From Gammaproteobacteria bacterium (lineage in GTDB: Bacteria > Pseudomonadota > Gammaproteobacteria > Steroidobacterales > Steroidobacteraceae), in the NCBI GenBank assembly GCA_030038645.1, contig JASHSR010000220.1, forward strand, positions 1 through 5,733: a stretch of DNA of 5,733 nt. Direction: 5' to 3'. The notes under the pieces were generated by a model. The model was given only the letters and a program-made list of their open reading frames with translations, was not told the DNA's origin and did no database searches. Shown one piece after another: positions 1 to 5,733 of the stretch. Every line of letters begins with the position of its first letter. The stretch's first letter is position 1. The translations under genes were made by a program, and so were the position numbers.

Positions 1-68
1 CCCCCCGCATCCCGCCGCGTACTGCGGACGCGTATCTTAAGCGGCTGCGCGAGCGCAGGCGAGGCCGG
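1..68. other. Non-coding 3' flank of the operon
   Basis: No convincing gene start or end falls here apart from the stem-loop at 45-58 and a four-base-pair hairpin at 15-27. Open frames entering this stretch are shadows of the OMF gene. What lies beyond the left edge is unknown. Confidence 0.6.
45..58 (-). terminator. Weak stem-loop downstream of the operon, doubtful terminator
   Basis: About 10 nt after the OMF stop, CTGCG (45-49) and CGCAG (54-58) can pair around a four-base loop. On the transcript strand it is followed by CCGCTTAAG, not by a run of U, so intrinsic termination is not well supported. It could be a simple 3'-end stem, or termination may be Rho-dependent or lie outside the window. 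Confidence 0.2.
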
Positions 69-1643
69 TCATCGGCGTGCGTTCCACCAGCCGCCTCCGA
101 GCGCCTGGAACAGGGCGGCGGTGTCTGCGTAGCGGTTGGCCCGGGCCTGGATCAGATTGATCGCCGCCTGCTCGTCGCTCTGCTCCGCCGCGAGCAGCGC
201 GAGACCGCTCGAGGCGCCGAGCTCCACGTTGCGGCGCGTCGCCGCGAGCGTGTCGCTCGCGGCGCGCTCCGCGCGGCCGCTGGCGCTCACTGCGTCCGCA
301 TCGAGCTCGAGCGCGCGCAGGGCGTCGGCGACCTGTTGACACGCCGAGAGCACGACGCTCCGGTACTCGGCTCCCGCCTCATCGAGCGCGGCGTCCGCGG
401 CGCGCTTGCGATGCAGGAGCGTGCCACCGGAGAACAGCGTCTGGCTGAGACTCGCGCCGGCGATCCAGAACGCATTGCCCGCCGAGAATAGATCCTCGAT
501 GCCGGTCGCCGACGCGCCGCCCACGGCGCCCGTGAGCTGCACCTGCGGCAGCATGTCGGCGATCGCAACGCCCACCTCTGCGCTCGCGGCGTGCAGCTGC
601 GCCTCCGCCACGAGCACATCGGGCCTCTGCCGGACGAGCGCCGCCGGCACGCTCACCGGCAGGTCGCGCGGCAGCGTGAGGTCCGCGAGCTCGAATCGCT
701 CGGGAACCCCCTCCCCCGGAAAGCGCCCCGCGAGCACGGCGAGCAGATCTCGCTGCTGCGCGAGCTGCTTCTGAAGTCCCGGCAGCGCCGCCTGCGTGCT
801 CGCGAGCTCGCTCTGCTCGGCAAGCACGTCGGTCCACGCCACGGACCCGAGCTCGTACTGGCGCCTCATGATCTCGAGCGCCTGCCGCTCGCTGCCGGCG
901 ATCGCGCGGGTCGCCGCGATCTGCGCGCGCAGGGAAGCCTCCTGCACGGCCGCGGCGACGACGTTGGAGCTGAGCGTCAGATAGGTCGCCTCGAGCTGGT
1001 AGCGCTGCGCATCCGCGAGCGCCCGCTGCGACTCGAGCTCGCGCCGCTCGAGCCCGAACACATCGAGCAGGTACGAGACGCTCACCTGCGCCGTGTGCAG
1101 CGTGAAGAGCTCCGCCCCCGAGGAGAGCGTCGGCGCGAGCGTGCCGACCGCGTTGCGTTGCCGGCTCACCGAGTAGTTGGCCGCAACCTGAGGATAGTCA
1201 GCGCCTTGCTGCGCGTAGACGAGCTCGTTCGCCTCGCGCAGCGCGGCGCGGGCCGTCTGTACGGTCGGACTGCTCCTGAGCGCCTCGGTGACGAGCGCAT
1301 CGAGCGCCCGCGAGTGAAAGACGGTCCACCACTGCGCCGGAATCGCCATCCCCTCGACGAAACGCTGCGCCTCGCCGTCCGGAGCGGATGAGGCCGACGT
1401 TTGAGCGGGGAGAGGCTTCTCCGTGTACCGCTCGACGGGCGGCGCGGGCGGCGCCTTGAAATCGGGTCCGACGGCGCAGCCGCCGAGCCCGGCGGCCGCG
1501 CCTGCGAGAAGCACGCCGCAAGCGGCGGCGCCGAGTCCGCCGTGTGCGCGCGGGCCGCGGCAAATGATACGGCCCGCGATCGCGCGGAGGGCGCCTCGCG
1601 CGATCGCGCGCGCCGGCCGTGCGCTCGCCGATCTGGCGCTCAT
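69..1643 (-). CDS. NodT-family outer-membrane efflux lipoprotein (RND outer-membrane factor)
   Basis: This 524-residue protein is the TolC-like exit duct of the pump. The start is set by the ATGA overlap with the permease stop and by a GGAG 8 nt upstream; an in-frame start further up (1883) would lie deep inside the permease gene. The lipobox LGGC puts the acylated cysteine at C56, followed by AVGPDFKAPP, the usual mature start of NodT proteins. Two outer-membrane efflux protein (OEP) repeats follow. The first, about 103-305, holds PAQWWTVFHS, VSYLLDVFGLERRELES and YELGSVAWTDVLAEQSEL. The second, about 330-517, holds LVRQRPDVLVAEAQLHAASA, LPQVQLTGAVGG and NVELGASSGLALLAAEQ. Both have long alanine/glutamine-rich helices. 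The 55 residues before C56 are about twice a usual lipoprotein signal and begin with an Arg/Ala-rich stretch; no alternative ATG, and no other start codon at a sensible distance, exists before the cysteine (codon 44 is GTG, too close). Family assignment is very secure. Confidence 0.95.
   Translation of the reverse strand: MSARSASARPARAIARGALRAIAGRIICRGPRAHGGLGAAACGVLLAGAAAGLGGCAVGPDFKAPPAPPVERYTEKPLPAQTSASSAPDGEAQRFVEGMAIPAQWWTVFHSRALDALVTEALRSSPTVQTARAALREANELVYAQQGADYPQVAANYSVSRQRNAVGTLAPTLSSGAELFTLHTAQVSVSYLLDVFGLERRELESQRALADAQRYQLEATYLTLSSNVVAAAVQEASLRAQIAATRAIAGSERQALEIMRRQYELGSVAWTDVLAEQSELASTQAALPGLQKQLAQQRDLLAVLAGRFPGEGVPERFELADLTLPRDLPVSVPAALVRQRPDVLVAEAQLHAASAEVGVAIADMLPQVQLTGAVGGASATGIEDLFSAGNAFWIAGASLSQTLFSGGTLLHRKRAADAALDEAGAEYRSVVLSACQQVADALRALELDADAVSASGRAERAASDTLAATRRNVELGASSGLALLAAEQSDEQAAINLIQARANRYADTAALFQALGGGWWNARR
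240..264. repeat. Perfect 11-bp inverted repeat with 3-nt loop inside the OMF gene
   Basis: The arms 240-250 (cgccgcgagcg) and 254-264 (cgctcgcggcg) are exact reverse complements around TGT. The region encodes the helical stretch AASDTLAA near residues 461-468 of the OMF. It could form a tight hairpin in mRNA or single-stranded DNA. There is no U-tract next to it, so it is not an intrinsic terminator. Confidence 0.75.
1575..1608. repeat. Perfect 12-bp inverted repeat (10-nt spacer) near the 5' end of the OMF gene
   Basis: The arms 1575-1586 (cgcgatcgcgcg) and 1597-1608 (cgcgcgatcgcg) are exact reverse complements around the 10-base spacer 1587-1596. Each arm contains the palindrome GCGATCGC, so the arms also act as a direct repeat and encode a repeated Arg-Ala-Ile-Ala (residues 12-15 and 20-23). 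In the mRNA this is a very stable hairpin starting about 35 nt after the OMF start codon. A further GGCC pair at 1571-1574 and 1615-1618 could extend it imperfectly. Confidence 0.85.
1640..1643 (-). other. ATGA start/stop overlap joining permease and OMF genes
   Basis: On the minus strand the bases read ATGA: ATG (1643-1641) starts the OMF and TGA (1642-1640) ends the permease. Such four-base overlaps usually mean translational coupling by re-initiation, which would help keep subunit amounts matched. The overlap is seen directly; coupling is inferred. Confidence 0.9.
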
Positions 1644-4600
1644 GCCGCGGACTCCGCTCGCTCGGTGGGTCCCTGCTCGAGCGGGCGCCTCCGCGAGACG
1701 AGCAGCACGAGCACGGGTAGGACGAGCAGCACGAGCGCGGGAGTGAGCAGCATGCCCCCGACCACGACCAGCGCCAGGGGCCGCTGGACCTGGGAGCCGA
1801 TGCCTGTCGACACCGCCGCGGGGAGGAGTCCGACGCACGCGACGATGCACGTCATCGCGACAGGTCGCATCTGGACGCGGCACGTCTGCAGCACCGCCTG
1901 CACGCGCTCCATCCCCTGCTCGACCTGCACATTATAGAAGGAGAGCATGATGATGCCGTCCATGGTCGCGATGCCGAACAAGGCGACGAAGCCGATGGCC
2001 GCCGAGACGCTGAAGGGCGTGCCGGTGAGCGCGAGCGCGAAGATGCCTCCGATGAGGGCCATCGGAATGACGCTCGCGGCGAGGAGCACGTCCGACATCG
2101 AGCCGAAATGGATGAACAGCAACAGGCAGATGAGCGCGATACTCAAGGGGACGACGACCTCGAGGCGCTGCAGCGCCTCCTCGAGGTTGCCGAACTCCCC
2201 GACCCACTCGAGGTAGTACCCGCCGGGCAGCTTCACCTCCGCGGCGACTTTTCTCTGCGCCTCGAGCACCGCGCTGCCGAGATCCCGGCCGCGCACGCTG
2301 AACTTGATCGGGACGTAGCGCTCCTGATGCTCGCGATAGATGAACGAGGCGCCCGAGACCAGGCGCACGGCCGCGACATCCTCGAGGGGCACCTGCACGA
2401 CGCCTCCGCCTCCGGTCGGATCGGGCGCGCCGATGAGTATGTGCCGCATCGCATCCGGGTCGGCCCGGTAGCGCTGCGCAAGCCTCACGACGATCGGGAA
2501 GTGCCGGTCGCTGCCCCGCTCGTAGAGATCTCCCGCCGCCTGCCCTCCGATCGCCGCCTGGACGGCCGCGTTGATCTCGCCGGGCGTGAGCCCGAAGCGG
2601 CCGGCGCGGGCGCGGCTCACGTCGATCTGGACGGTCGGCTGCCCGAGAGGATCGAATACCGCGAGGTCCGTGATGCCCGGCACCGTCGTGAGCACCGCGC
2701 GGATCTTTTGAGCCGTGCGCTCGAGCGTCGGCAGGTCGTTGCCAAAGAGCTTGACGGAGTTCTCCCCCTTCACGCCGGATGCCGCCTCCTCGACGTTGTC
2801 CTCGATGTACTGCGAGAAGTTGAACTCCACTCCGGGGAACTGCCGCTCGAGCGCCGCGCTCAGCCGCGCGGTGAGCGCCTCCTTGCTCACTCCCCGCGGC
2901 CACGCATCGAAGGGCTTCAGGGGCACGAAGAACTCGGCGTTGAAGAACCCGGTCGCGTCCGTGCCGTCGTCGGGCCGGCCGTGCTGGGAGACGACCGTCA
3001 CGACTTCCGGAAAGCTCCCGATGAGGCGGCGCATGCGGTTCACGTACCCGTTGCCCTCCTCGAGCGAAATGGACGCCGGCAGAGTCGCGCGAATCCAGAA
3101 ATTGCCCTCCTCGAGCTTCGGCAAAAACTCGAGCCCGAGACCGCGCGCCGCGACGGCGGCGAGGCCGAGCAGCACGGCGAAGCCGCCGAGCGTCAGCAGC
3201 CGGTTCGCAAGAGCGAATTCCACCGCCGGCTCGTAGAGGCGGCGCAGCCACCGCACCATCCTCGTCTCCGCCTCGGAGACGCTGTCGGGCAGCAGCAGAG
3301 CGCTCAGGGCGGGGGAGATCGTGAAGGTCGCGATGAGCCCCCCGGCGATTGCGTAGCCGTAGGTCTTCGCCATCGGCCCGAAGATGTGGCCCTCGATGCC
3401 GCTCAAGGTGAAGAGCGGCACGAAGCCCGCGATGATGATGCACGCCGCGAACAGGATCGACTGATTCACCTCGGCGGCGGCGTTCGCGATGACGGCGAAC
3501 CGGCCCCGGAAGATGGTGCTGCCGCGCGTGACGTGCAGGAGCGGCGCGCCGGTGCGCCGCGCCTCCGCGCTCTCGGTGAGGTGTCGGAAGATGTTCTCGA
3601 CCATGAGCACCGTCGCATCGACGATGAGCCCGAAGTCGATCGCCCCGACGGAGAGCAGATTCGCCGATTCCCCGAGCAGCAGCATCAAAGCGATCGCGAA
3701 GGCGAGCGCGAAAGGGATGGTGCTCGCGACGATGAGCGCGCTGCGCAGGTTGCCGAGGAAAGCCCATTGCAGCAGGAAGATGAGGACGATGCCCGCGAGC
3801 ACGTTGTGCAGCACCGTGCGTGTGGTCACCCGGATGAGGTCCGAGCGGTCGTAGATGCGCACGACGCGCACGCCGGGCGGAAGGATGCCGGAGGAGTTGA
3901 TCTTCGCGACCTCCGCCTTCACGCGCTCGATGGTCGGCAGGCTCCGCTCGCCGCGGCGCATGAGCACGATGCCTTCGACGATGTCGTCATCGCCGTCTTG
4001 CCCCGCGATGCCGAGGCGCGGCTCGTGGCCGACCACGACGGTTGCGACATCGCCGACGAGCACCGGAATGCCGTGGGTCGAGGCGATCATCGTATTGCGG
4101 ATGTCGTCCATCGAGTGAATGAGGCCGACGCCGCGCACGACGGCGGACTGCGGCCCGATGTTCACGGTCTGGCCGCCGACGTTGACGTCGCTGTCGCCGA
4201 GCGCCTGCAGCACCTGCCCGAGGGAGAGGCCATACTCGACGAGCTTGCCCTGATCGACCGTCACATCGTAGGTCTTCGTCTTCCCTCCCCAGCCCGTCAC
4301 GTCGATGACGCCCGGAACCGCCTTGAAGCGCCTCTCGAGCACCCAGTCCTCGAGCGTCTTCAGATCCTCCACGGAGTAGCCGGGCGGGCCGACCACGCGA
4401 TAACGGTAGATCTCCCCGATCGGGCTTTCCGGCGAGATCTGCGGCTGCGCGCCGTTCGGCAGCTGCGGCAGCGAGGAGAGGCGGTTGATCACCCACTGCT
4501 CGGCCTGCTGATAGGTGAAGTCGTAGGTGAATTGCACCTTCACGTCCGAGAGCCCGAACAGCGAGATCGTGCGGACCGCCGTGACGTGCGGGATGCCCGC

Positions 4601-4816
4601 CATCTGGATCTCGATCGGAATGGTGATGTAGCGCTCGATCTCCTCGGCGGACTGCCCGGCGCTTTGCGTCACGATGTCGACGAGGGGCGGCACGGGATCG
4701 GGGTAGGCCTCGATGTTGAGGAAGCGAAACCCGATGATCCCGGCGATGAGCGCGACAGGCAGCAGCGCGGCGAGGAACACGCGCTGCCTGAGCGCGAAGG
4801 CGATGATGGCGTTCAC
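1640..4816 (-). CDS. CzcA/CusA-like RND efflux permease, inner-membrane proton antiporter (full length)
   Basis: This 1058-residue protein is the proton-driven pump of the complex and is of normal length for CzcA-type permeases. It starts MNAIIAFALRQR at a GTG; the nearby ATG (4821-4819) is out of frame. TM1 is at about 12-31, the first periplasmic porter/docking region at 32-335, TM2-TM6 at about 335-508, TM7 at about 540-560, the second porter region at 561-885, and TM8-TM12 at about 886-1040. TM4 reads GAIDFGLIVDATVLMVEN, with D394, D400 and E407 at the spacing of the CzcA proton-relay residues (D402/D408/E415 in Cupriavidus CzcA). Other family marks are PLFTLSGIEGHIFGPMAKT (467-485) and STGIGSQVQRPLA (1003-1015). 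By hand alignment the CusA methionine triad (M573/M623/M672) is replaced by R576, N626 and E677, so Cu(I)/Ag(I) transport is unlikely. An acidic patch DGDDDIVEG (274-282) lies in the first porter region. Family membership is secure; the exact substrate (divalent metal or organic compound) is unknown. Its stop overlaps the OMF start. Confidence 0.96.
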   Translation of the reverse strand: MNAIIAFALRQRVFLAALLPVALIAGIIGFRFLNIEAYPDPVPPLVDIVTQSAGQSAEEIERYITIPIEIQMAGIPHVTAVRTISLFGLSDVKVQFTYDFTYQQAEQWVINRLSSLPQLPNGAQPQISPESPIGEIYRYRVVGPPGYSVEDLKTLEDWVLERRFKAVPGVIDVTGWGGKTKTYDVTVDQGKLVEYGLSLGQVLQALGDSDVNVGGQTVNIGPQSAVVRGVGLIHSMDDIRNTMIASTHGIPVLVGDVATVVVGHEPRLGIAGQDGDDDIVEGIVLMRRGERSLPTIERVKAEVAKINSSGILPPGVRVVRIYDRSDLIRVTTRTVLHNVLAGIVLIFLLQWAFLGNLRSALIVASTIPFALAFAIALMLLLGESANLLSVGAIDFGLIVDATVLMVENIFRHLTESAEARRTGAPLLHVTRGSTIFRGRFAVIANAAAEVNQSILFAACIIIAGFVPLFTLSGIEGHIFGPMAKTYGYAIAGGLIATFTISPALSALLLPDSVSEAETRMVRWLRRLYEPAVEFALANRLLTLGGFAVLLGLAAVAARGLGLEFLPKLEEGNFWIRATLPASISLEEGNGYVNRMRRLIGSFPEVVTVVSQHGRPDDGTDATGFFNAEFFVPLKPFDAWPRGVSKEALTARLSAALERQFPGVEFNFSQYIEDNVEEAASGVKGENSVKLFGNDLPTLERTAQKIRAVLTTVPGITDLAVFDPLGQPTVQIDVSRARAGRFGLTPGEINAAVQAAIGGQAAGDLYERGSDRHFPIVVRLAQRYRADPDAMRHILIGAPDPTGGGGVVQVPLEDVAAVRLVSGASFIYREHQERYVPIKFSVRGRDLGSAVLEAQRKVAAEVKLPGGYYLEWVGEFGNLEEALQRLEVVVPLSIALICLLLFIHFGSMSDVLLAASVIPMALIGGIFALALTGTPFSVSAAIGFVALFGIATMDGIIMLSFYNVQVEQGMERVQAVLQTCRVQMRPVAMTCIVACVGLLPAAVSTGIGSQVQRPLALVVVGGMLLTPALVLLVLPVLVLLVSRRRPLEQGPTERAESAA
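1652..1655 (-). promoter_or_regulatory. Ribosome binding site (GGAG) for the OMF gene
   Basis: The minus strand reads GGAG eight bases before the OMF ATG, inside the last codons of the permease. The spacing is near optimal for a Shine-Dalgarno element and supports the start at 1643 over any upstream alternative. Confidence 0.7.
1697..1736. repeat. In-frame 16-bp direct repeat encoding duplicated LVLLV in permease TM12
   Basis: The bases gacgagcagcacgagc occur exactly at 1697-1712 and 1721-1736, a 24-nt (eight-codon) offset. On the coding strand they give LVLLV twice, split by LPV, in the last transmembrane helix (ALVLLVLPVLVLLV, about 1027-1040). It may be a small tandem duplication or convergent codon choice in a Leu/Val helix. 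Confidence 0.6.
3263..3281. repeat. Perfect 8-bp inverted repeat with 3-nt loop inside the permease gene
   Basis: The arms 3263-3270 (cgtctccg) and 3274-3281 (cggagacg) pair perfectly around CCT. It encodes the region around residues 512-518 (SVSEAET) in the cytoplasmic linker between TM6 and TM7. It may be only a result of GC-rich coding sequence. Confidence 0.5.
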
Positions 4817-4824
4817 GCCATTGC
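4813..4824 (-). other. Adaptor-permease junction with a two-codon ORF overlapping the GTG start
   Basis: After the adaptor TAA the minus strand reads GCAATGGCGTGAAC. It contains ATG GCG TGA (4821-4813), a Met-Ala-stop mini-ORF, whose TGA overlaps the permease GTG (4816-4814). No strong Shine-Dalgarno is seen; a weak GGG lies about 11 nt upstream inside the adaptor's last codons. Permease translation therefore probably depends on ribosomes finishing the adaptor. The bases are seen directly; the role is inferred. Confidence 0.5.
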
Positions 4825-5733
4825 TTACCCGGGCTGCGCCGCTCGATCGATGAAGAGGCTACCGCGCGTCACGACTCTCTCGCCCGCGCGCAGGCCCTGC
4901 AGAACCTCCACCATCCCGTTCTCGATGCGGCCGGTGCGGATCTGCCGGAGGCTGAGCTCGTTGCCCGCCTGCAAGACCCACACGTGCGCCTCCTCCCCTT
5001 CGCGCACGACGGCCTCCTCCGGGACCGCGGGCGAGCTCGTCGGAGCGCTCGTGATGATGCTGAAGCTTGCGAACATGCCGGGCTTGAGCCGACCGCCGGG
5101 GTTCGCGAGGGTGGCGCGCACAGCAACGCGGTGAGTCACCGGGTCGACCGTGGGGCTGATCGCGGTCACCGTCGCATCGAGCACTCTGCCGGGCAGCGCG
5201 GGCACGCGAACCTCGACCTTCTGGCCTCGCTCGATGAGCGGAGCGTCGTCCTCCCGCACGTCCGCGACGAGCCACACGGTCGAGAGATCTCCGATCGTGT
5301 ACACCGGCGTCGAGCCGCCGGCCTGCACGTACTGGCCCGGCCCGACTTGCCGGTCGGTGACCACTCCCGCGATCGGGGCGCGCACGTACGCGGTCGGCTC
5401 GATGCGCCTCGAGGACTCGAGGGCGGCGATCTCCCCGCTCGTCTTGCCGAGGATACGCAGACGGTTGCGAGCCGCCGCGCGCGCCGTTTGAGCGGCGGCA
5501 AGATCGGCCTGAGCCTGCTGCCAGTCCTGCAGCGAACCGCCCTTCGACTCGTACGCCGCGTGCCGGCGTCGCTCGTTGATGTGCGCGAGCTCGAGCTGTG
5601 AGACGGCGTTGTCGAGGTCGCTCTCGGCCTGGACGAGCTCGGAGGCCTCGACGGCGAGCAAGGGCGCGCCCGCCCTCACCCGCTCGCCGATCCCGACGAG
5701 CACCCGCACGACGCGGCCGGAGTACGGAGAGAA
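4825..5733 (-). CDS. RND efflux periplasmic adaptor subunit (HlyD/CzcB-like membrane fusion protein), N-terminus cut by window edge
   Basis: This is the periplasmic adaptor that links the inner-membrane permease to the outer-membrane channel. The frame stays open to the window edge, so 302 C-terminal residues are present and the signal peptide and first strands are missing; the GTG at 5709-5707 is an internal valine, not a start. In visible-residue numbering, the first half of the lipoyl/barrel-sandwich domain (SGRVVRVLVGIGERVRAG) is at about 5-22. An alanine/glutamine-rich alpha-helical hairpin is at about 30-105, and the second lipoyl half (YVRAPIAGVVTDRQVGPGQ) is at 116-134. The beta-barrel domain, with GDLSTVWLVADVRE and the hallmark NPGGRLKPGMFA, covers about 148-228. 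A membrane-proximal domain follows, ending GSLFIDRAAQPG. No His- or Cys-rich metal-binding tail is present. It stops 8 nt before the permease start. The family is clear; the CzcB-like label reflects the partner permease, and the substrate is not shown by this subunit. Confidence 0.95.
   Translation of the reverse strand, partial: FSPYSGRVVRVLVGIGERVRAGAPLLAVEASELVQAESDLDNAVSQLELAHINERRRHAAYESKGGSLQDWQQAQADLAAAQTARAAARNRLRILGKTSGEIAALESSRRIEPTAYVRAPIAGVVTDRQVGPGQYVQAGGSTPVYTIGDLSTVWLVADVREDDAPLIERGQKVEVRVPALPGRVLDATVTAISPTVDPVTHRVAVRATLANPGGRLKPGMFASFSIITSAPTSSPAVPEEAVVREGEEAHVWVLQAGNELSLRQIRTGRIENGMVEVLQGLRAGERVVTRGSLFIDRAAQPG

Larger units (their letters stand above)
69..5733 (-). other. Tripartite RND efflux operon (adaptor-permease-OMF), 5' end outside window
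   Basis: Three minus-strand genes follow one another with no room for internal promoters: an 8-nt gap between adaptor and permease and a 4-nt ATGA overlap between permease and outer-membrane factor. The order is B-A-C. The classical czcCBA layout puts the outer-membrane gene first. The products are the three obligatory parts of an RND pump, so co-transcription and joint function are the simplest reading. The operon start, its promoter and any sensor or regulator gene lie beyond 5733. Operon status is inferred from spacing and matching function. Confidence 0.92.

Noticed and set aside
1644..1883. An upstream start for the OMF giving 604 residues
   Set aside because: The extra 80 residues are Arg/Ala/Pro-rich shadow sequence of the permease C-terminus. 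The start at 1643 has a GGAG and the ATGA overlap.
3541..3560. Inverted repeat gcggcgc/gcgccgc in the permease
   Set aside because: Seven-base GC-only arms are common by chance at this composition, and no functional context was seen.
559..3697. At least five GCGATCGC octamers (559, 898, 1576, 1600, 3690), resembling the HIP1 palindrome
   Set aside because: All encode Ala-Ile-Ala as GCG ATC GCx in the minus-strand genes, so codon preference explains them. Only the pair that forms the 1575-1608 inverted repeat is reported.
1932..3767. A 611-codon minus-strand open frame in another frame of the permease
   Set aside because: It is Arg/Ala/Gly-rich low-complexity sequence lying wholly inside the permease gene, and is explained by high GC with few stop codons.
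2108..5134. A 1008-codon open frame on the plus strand opposite the permease
   Set aside because: It is in exact codon register with the permease on the other strand, so its stops would require TTA, CTA or TCA codons in the permease, which are rare in a GC-rich gene. The product is Arg/Asp/Glu/His-rich with no domain-like pattern, while the permease frame shows full RND motifs.
5407..5422. Small inverted repeat cctcgag/ctcgagg in the adaptor gene
   Set aside because: The arms are seven bases with only a two-base spacer and fall on the Leu-Glu-Ser-Ser-Arg codons. This is expected background in this CTC/GAG-rich sequence.
5707..5709. GTG at 5709-5707 as the adaptor start
   Set aside because: The frame continues upstream as FSPYSGRVV, the conserved beginning of the lipoyl half-motif, so the codon is internal and the gene runs off the window.
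1..5733. CRISPR array, tRNA/rRNA genes, insertion sequences, attachment sites
   Set aside because: No regularly spaced repeats, no RNA-gene-like conserved segments and no transposase or integrase motifs were seen on either strand by eye. Nearly all bases are accounted for by the three efflux genes.

Overview
The window is one tightly packed, minus-strand three-gene operon for a tripartite RND efflux pump from a high-GC Gram-negative bacterium. Both an outer-membrane lipoprotein channel and a periplasm-spanning adaptor are encoded, so the host has two membranes. The GC content (roughly two thirds or more by eye) and the protein style fit a proteobacterium. The sequence does not fix the genus.

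Reading along the minus strand: (1) 5733-4825 is the periplasmic adaptor (membrane fusion protein, CzcB/CusB-like), cut by the window edge at its N-terminus. (2) 4816-1640 is a complete 1058-residue inner-membrane RND permease of the CzcA/CusA-like branch, with a GTG start. (3) 1643-69 is a complete 524-residue NodT-family outer-membrane factor, a lipoprotein with the CAVGPDF start typical of that family. Bases 1-68 are non-coding 3' flank, with a weak stem-loop and no U-tract. The promoter and any regulator must lie upstream of 5733 and are not visible.

The genes are coupled. Adaptor and permease are 8 nt apart, and the permease and OMF overlap by 4 nt (ATGA). Together they should form a proton-driven conduit from the periplasm/inner membrane to the outside. 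The permease keeps the TM4 D-x5-D-x6-E proton relay of CzcA (D394, D400, E407). By hand alignment it lacks the three methionines that bind Cu(I)/Ag(I) in CusA, so a silver/copper-specific role is unlikely and the substrate is unknown.

Nothing here looks like a wholly new system. The points worth a second look are the mix of a heavy-metal-type permease with a NodT-type OMF in the order B-A-C, the unusually long N-terminus of the OMF carrying a perfect 12-bp inverted repeat just after its start codon, a two-codon ORF whose stop overlaps the permease GTG start, and two more perfect GC-rich hairpins inside coding sequence. All other long open frames are composition-driven shadows.
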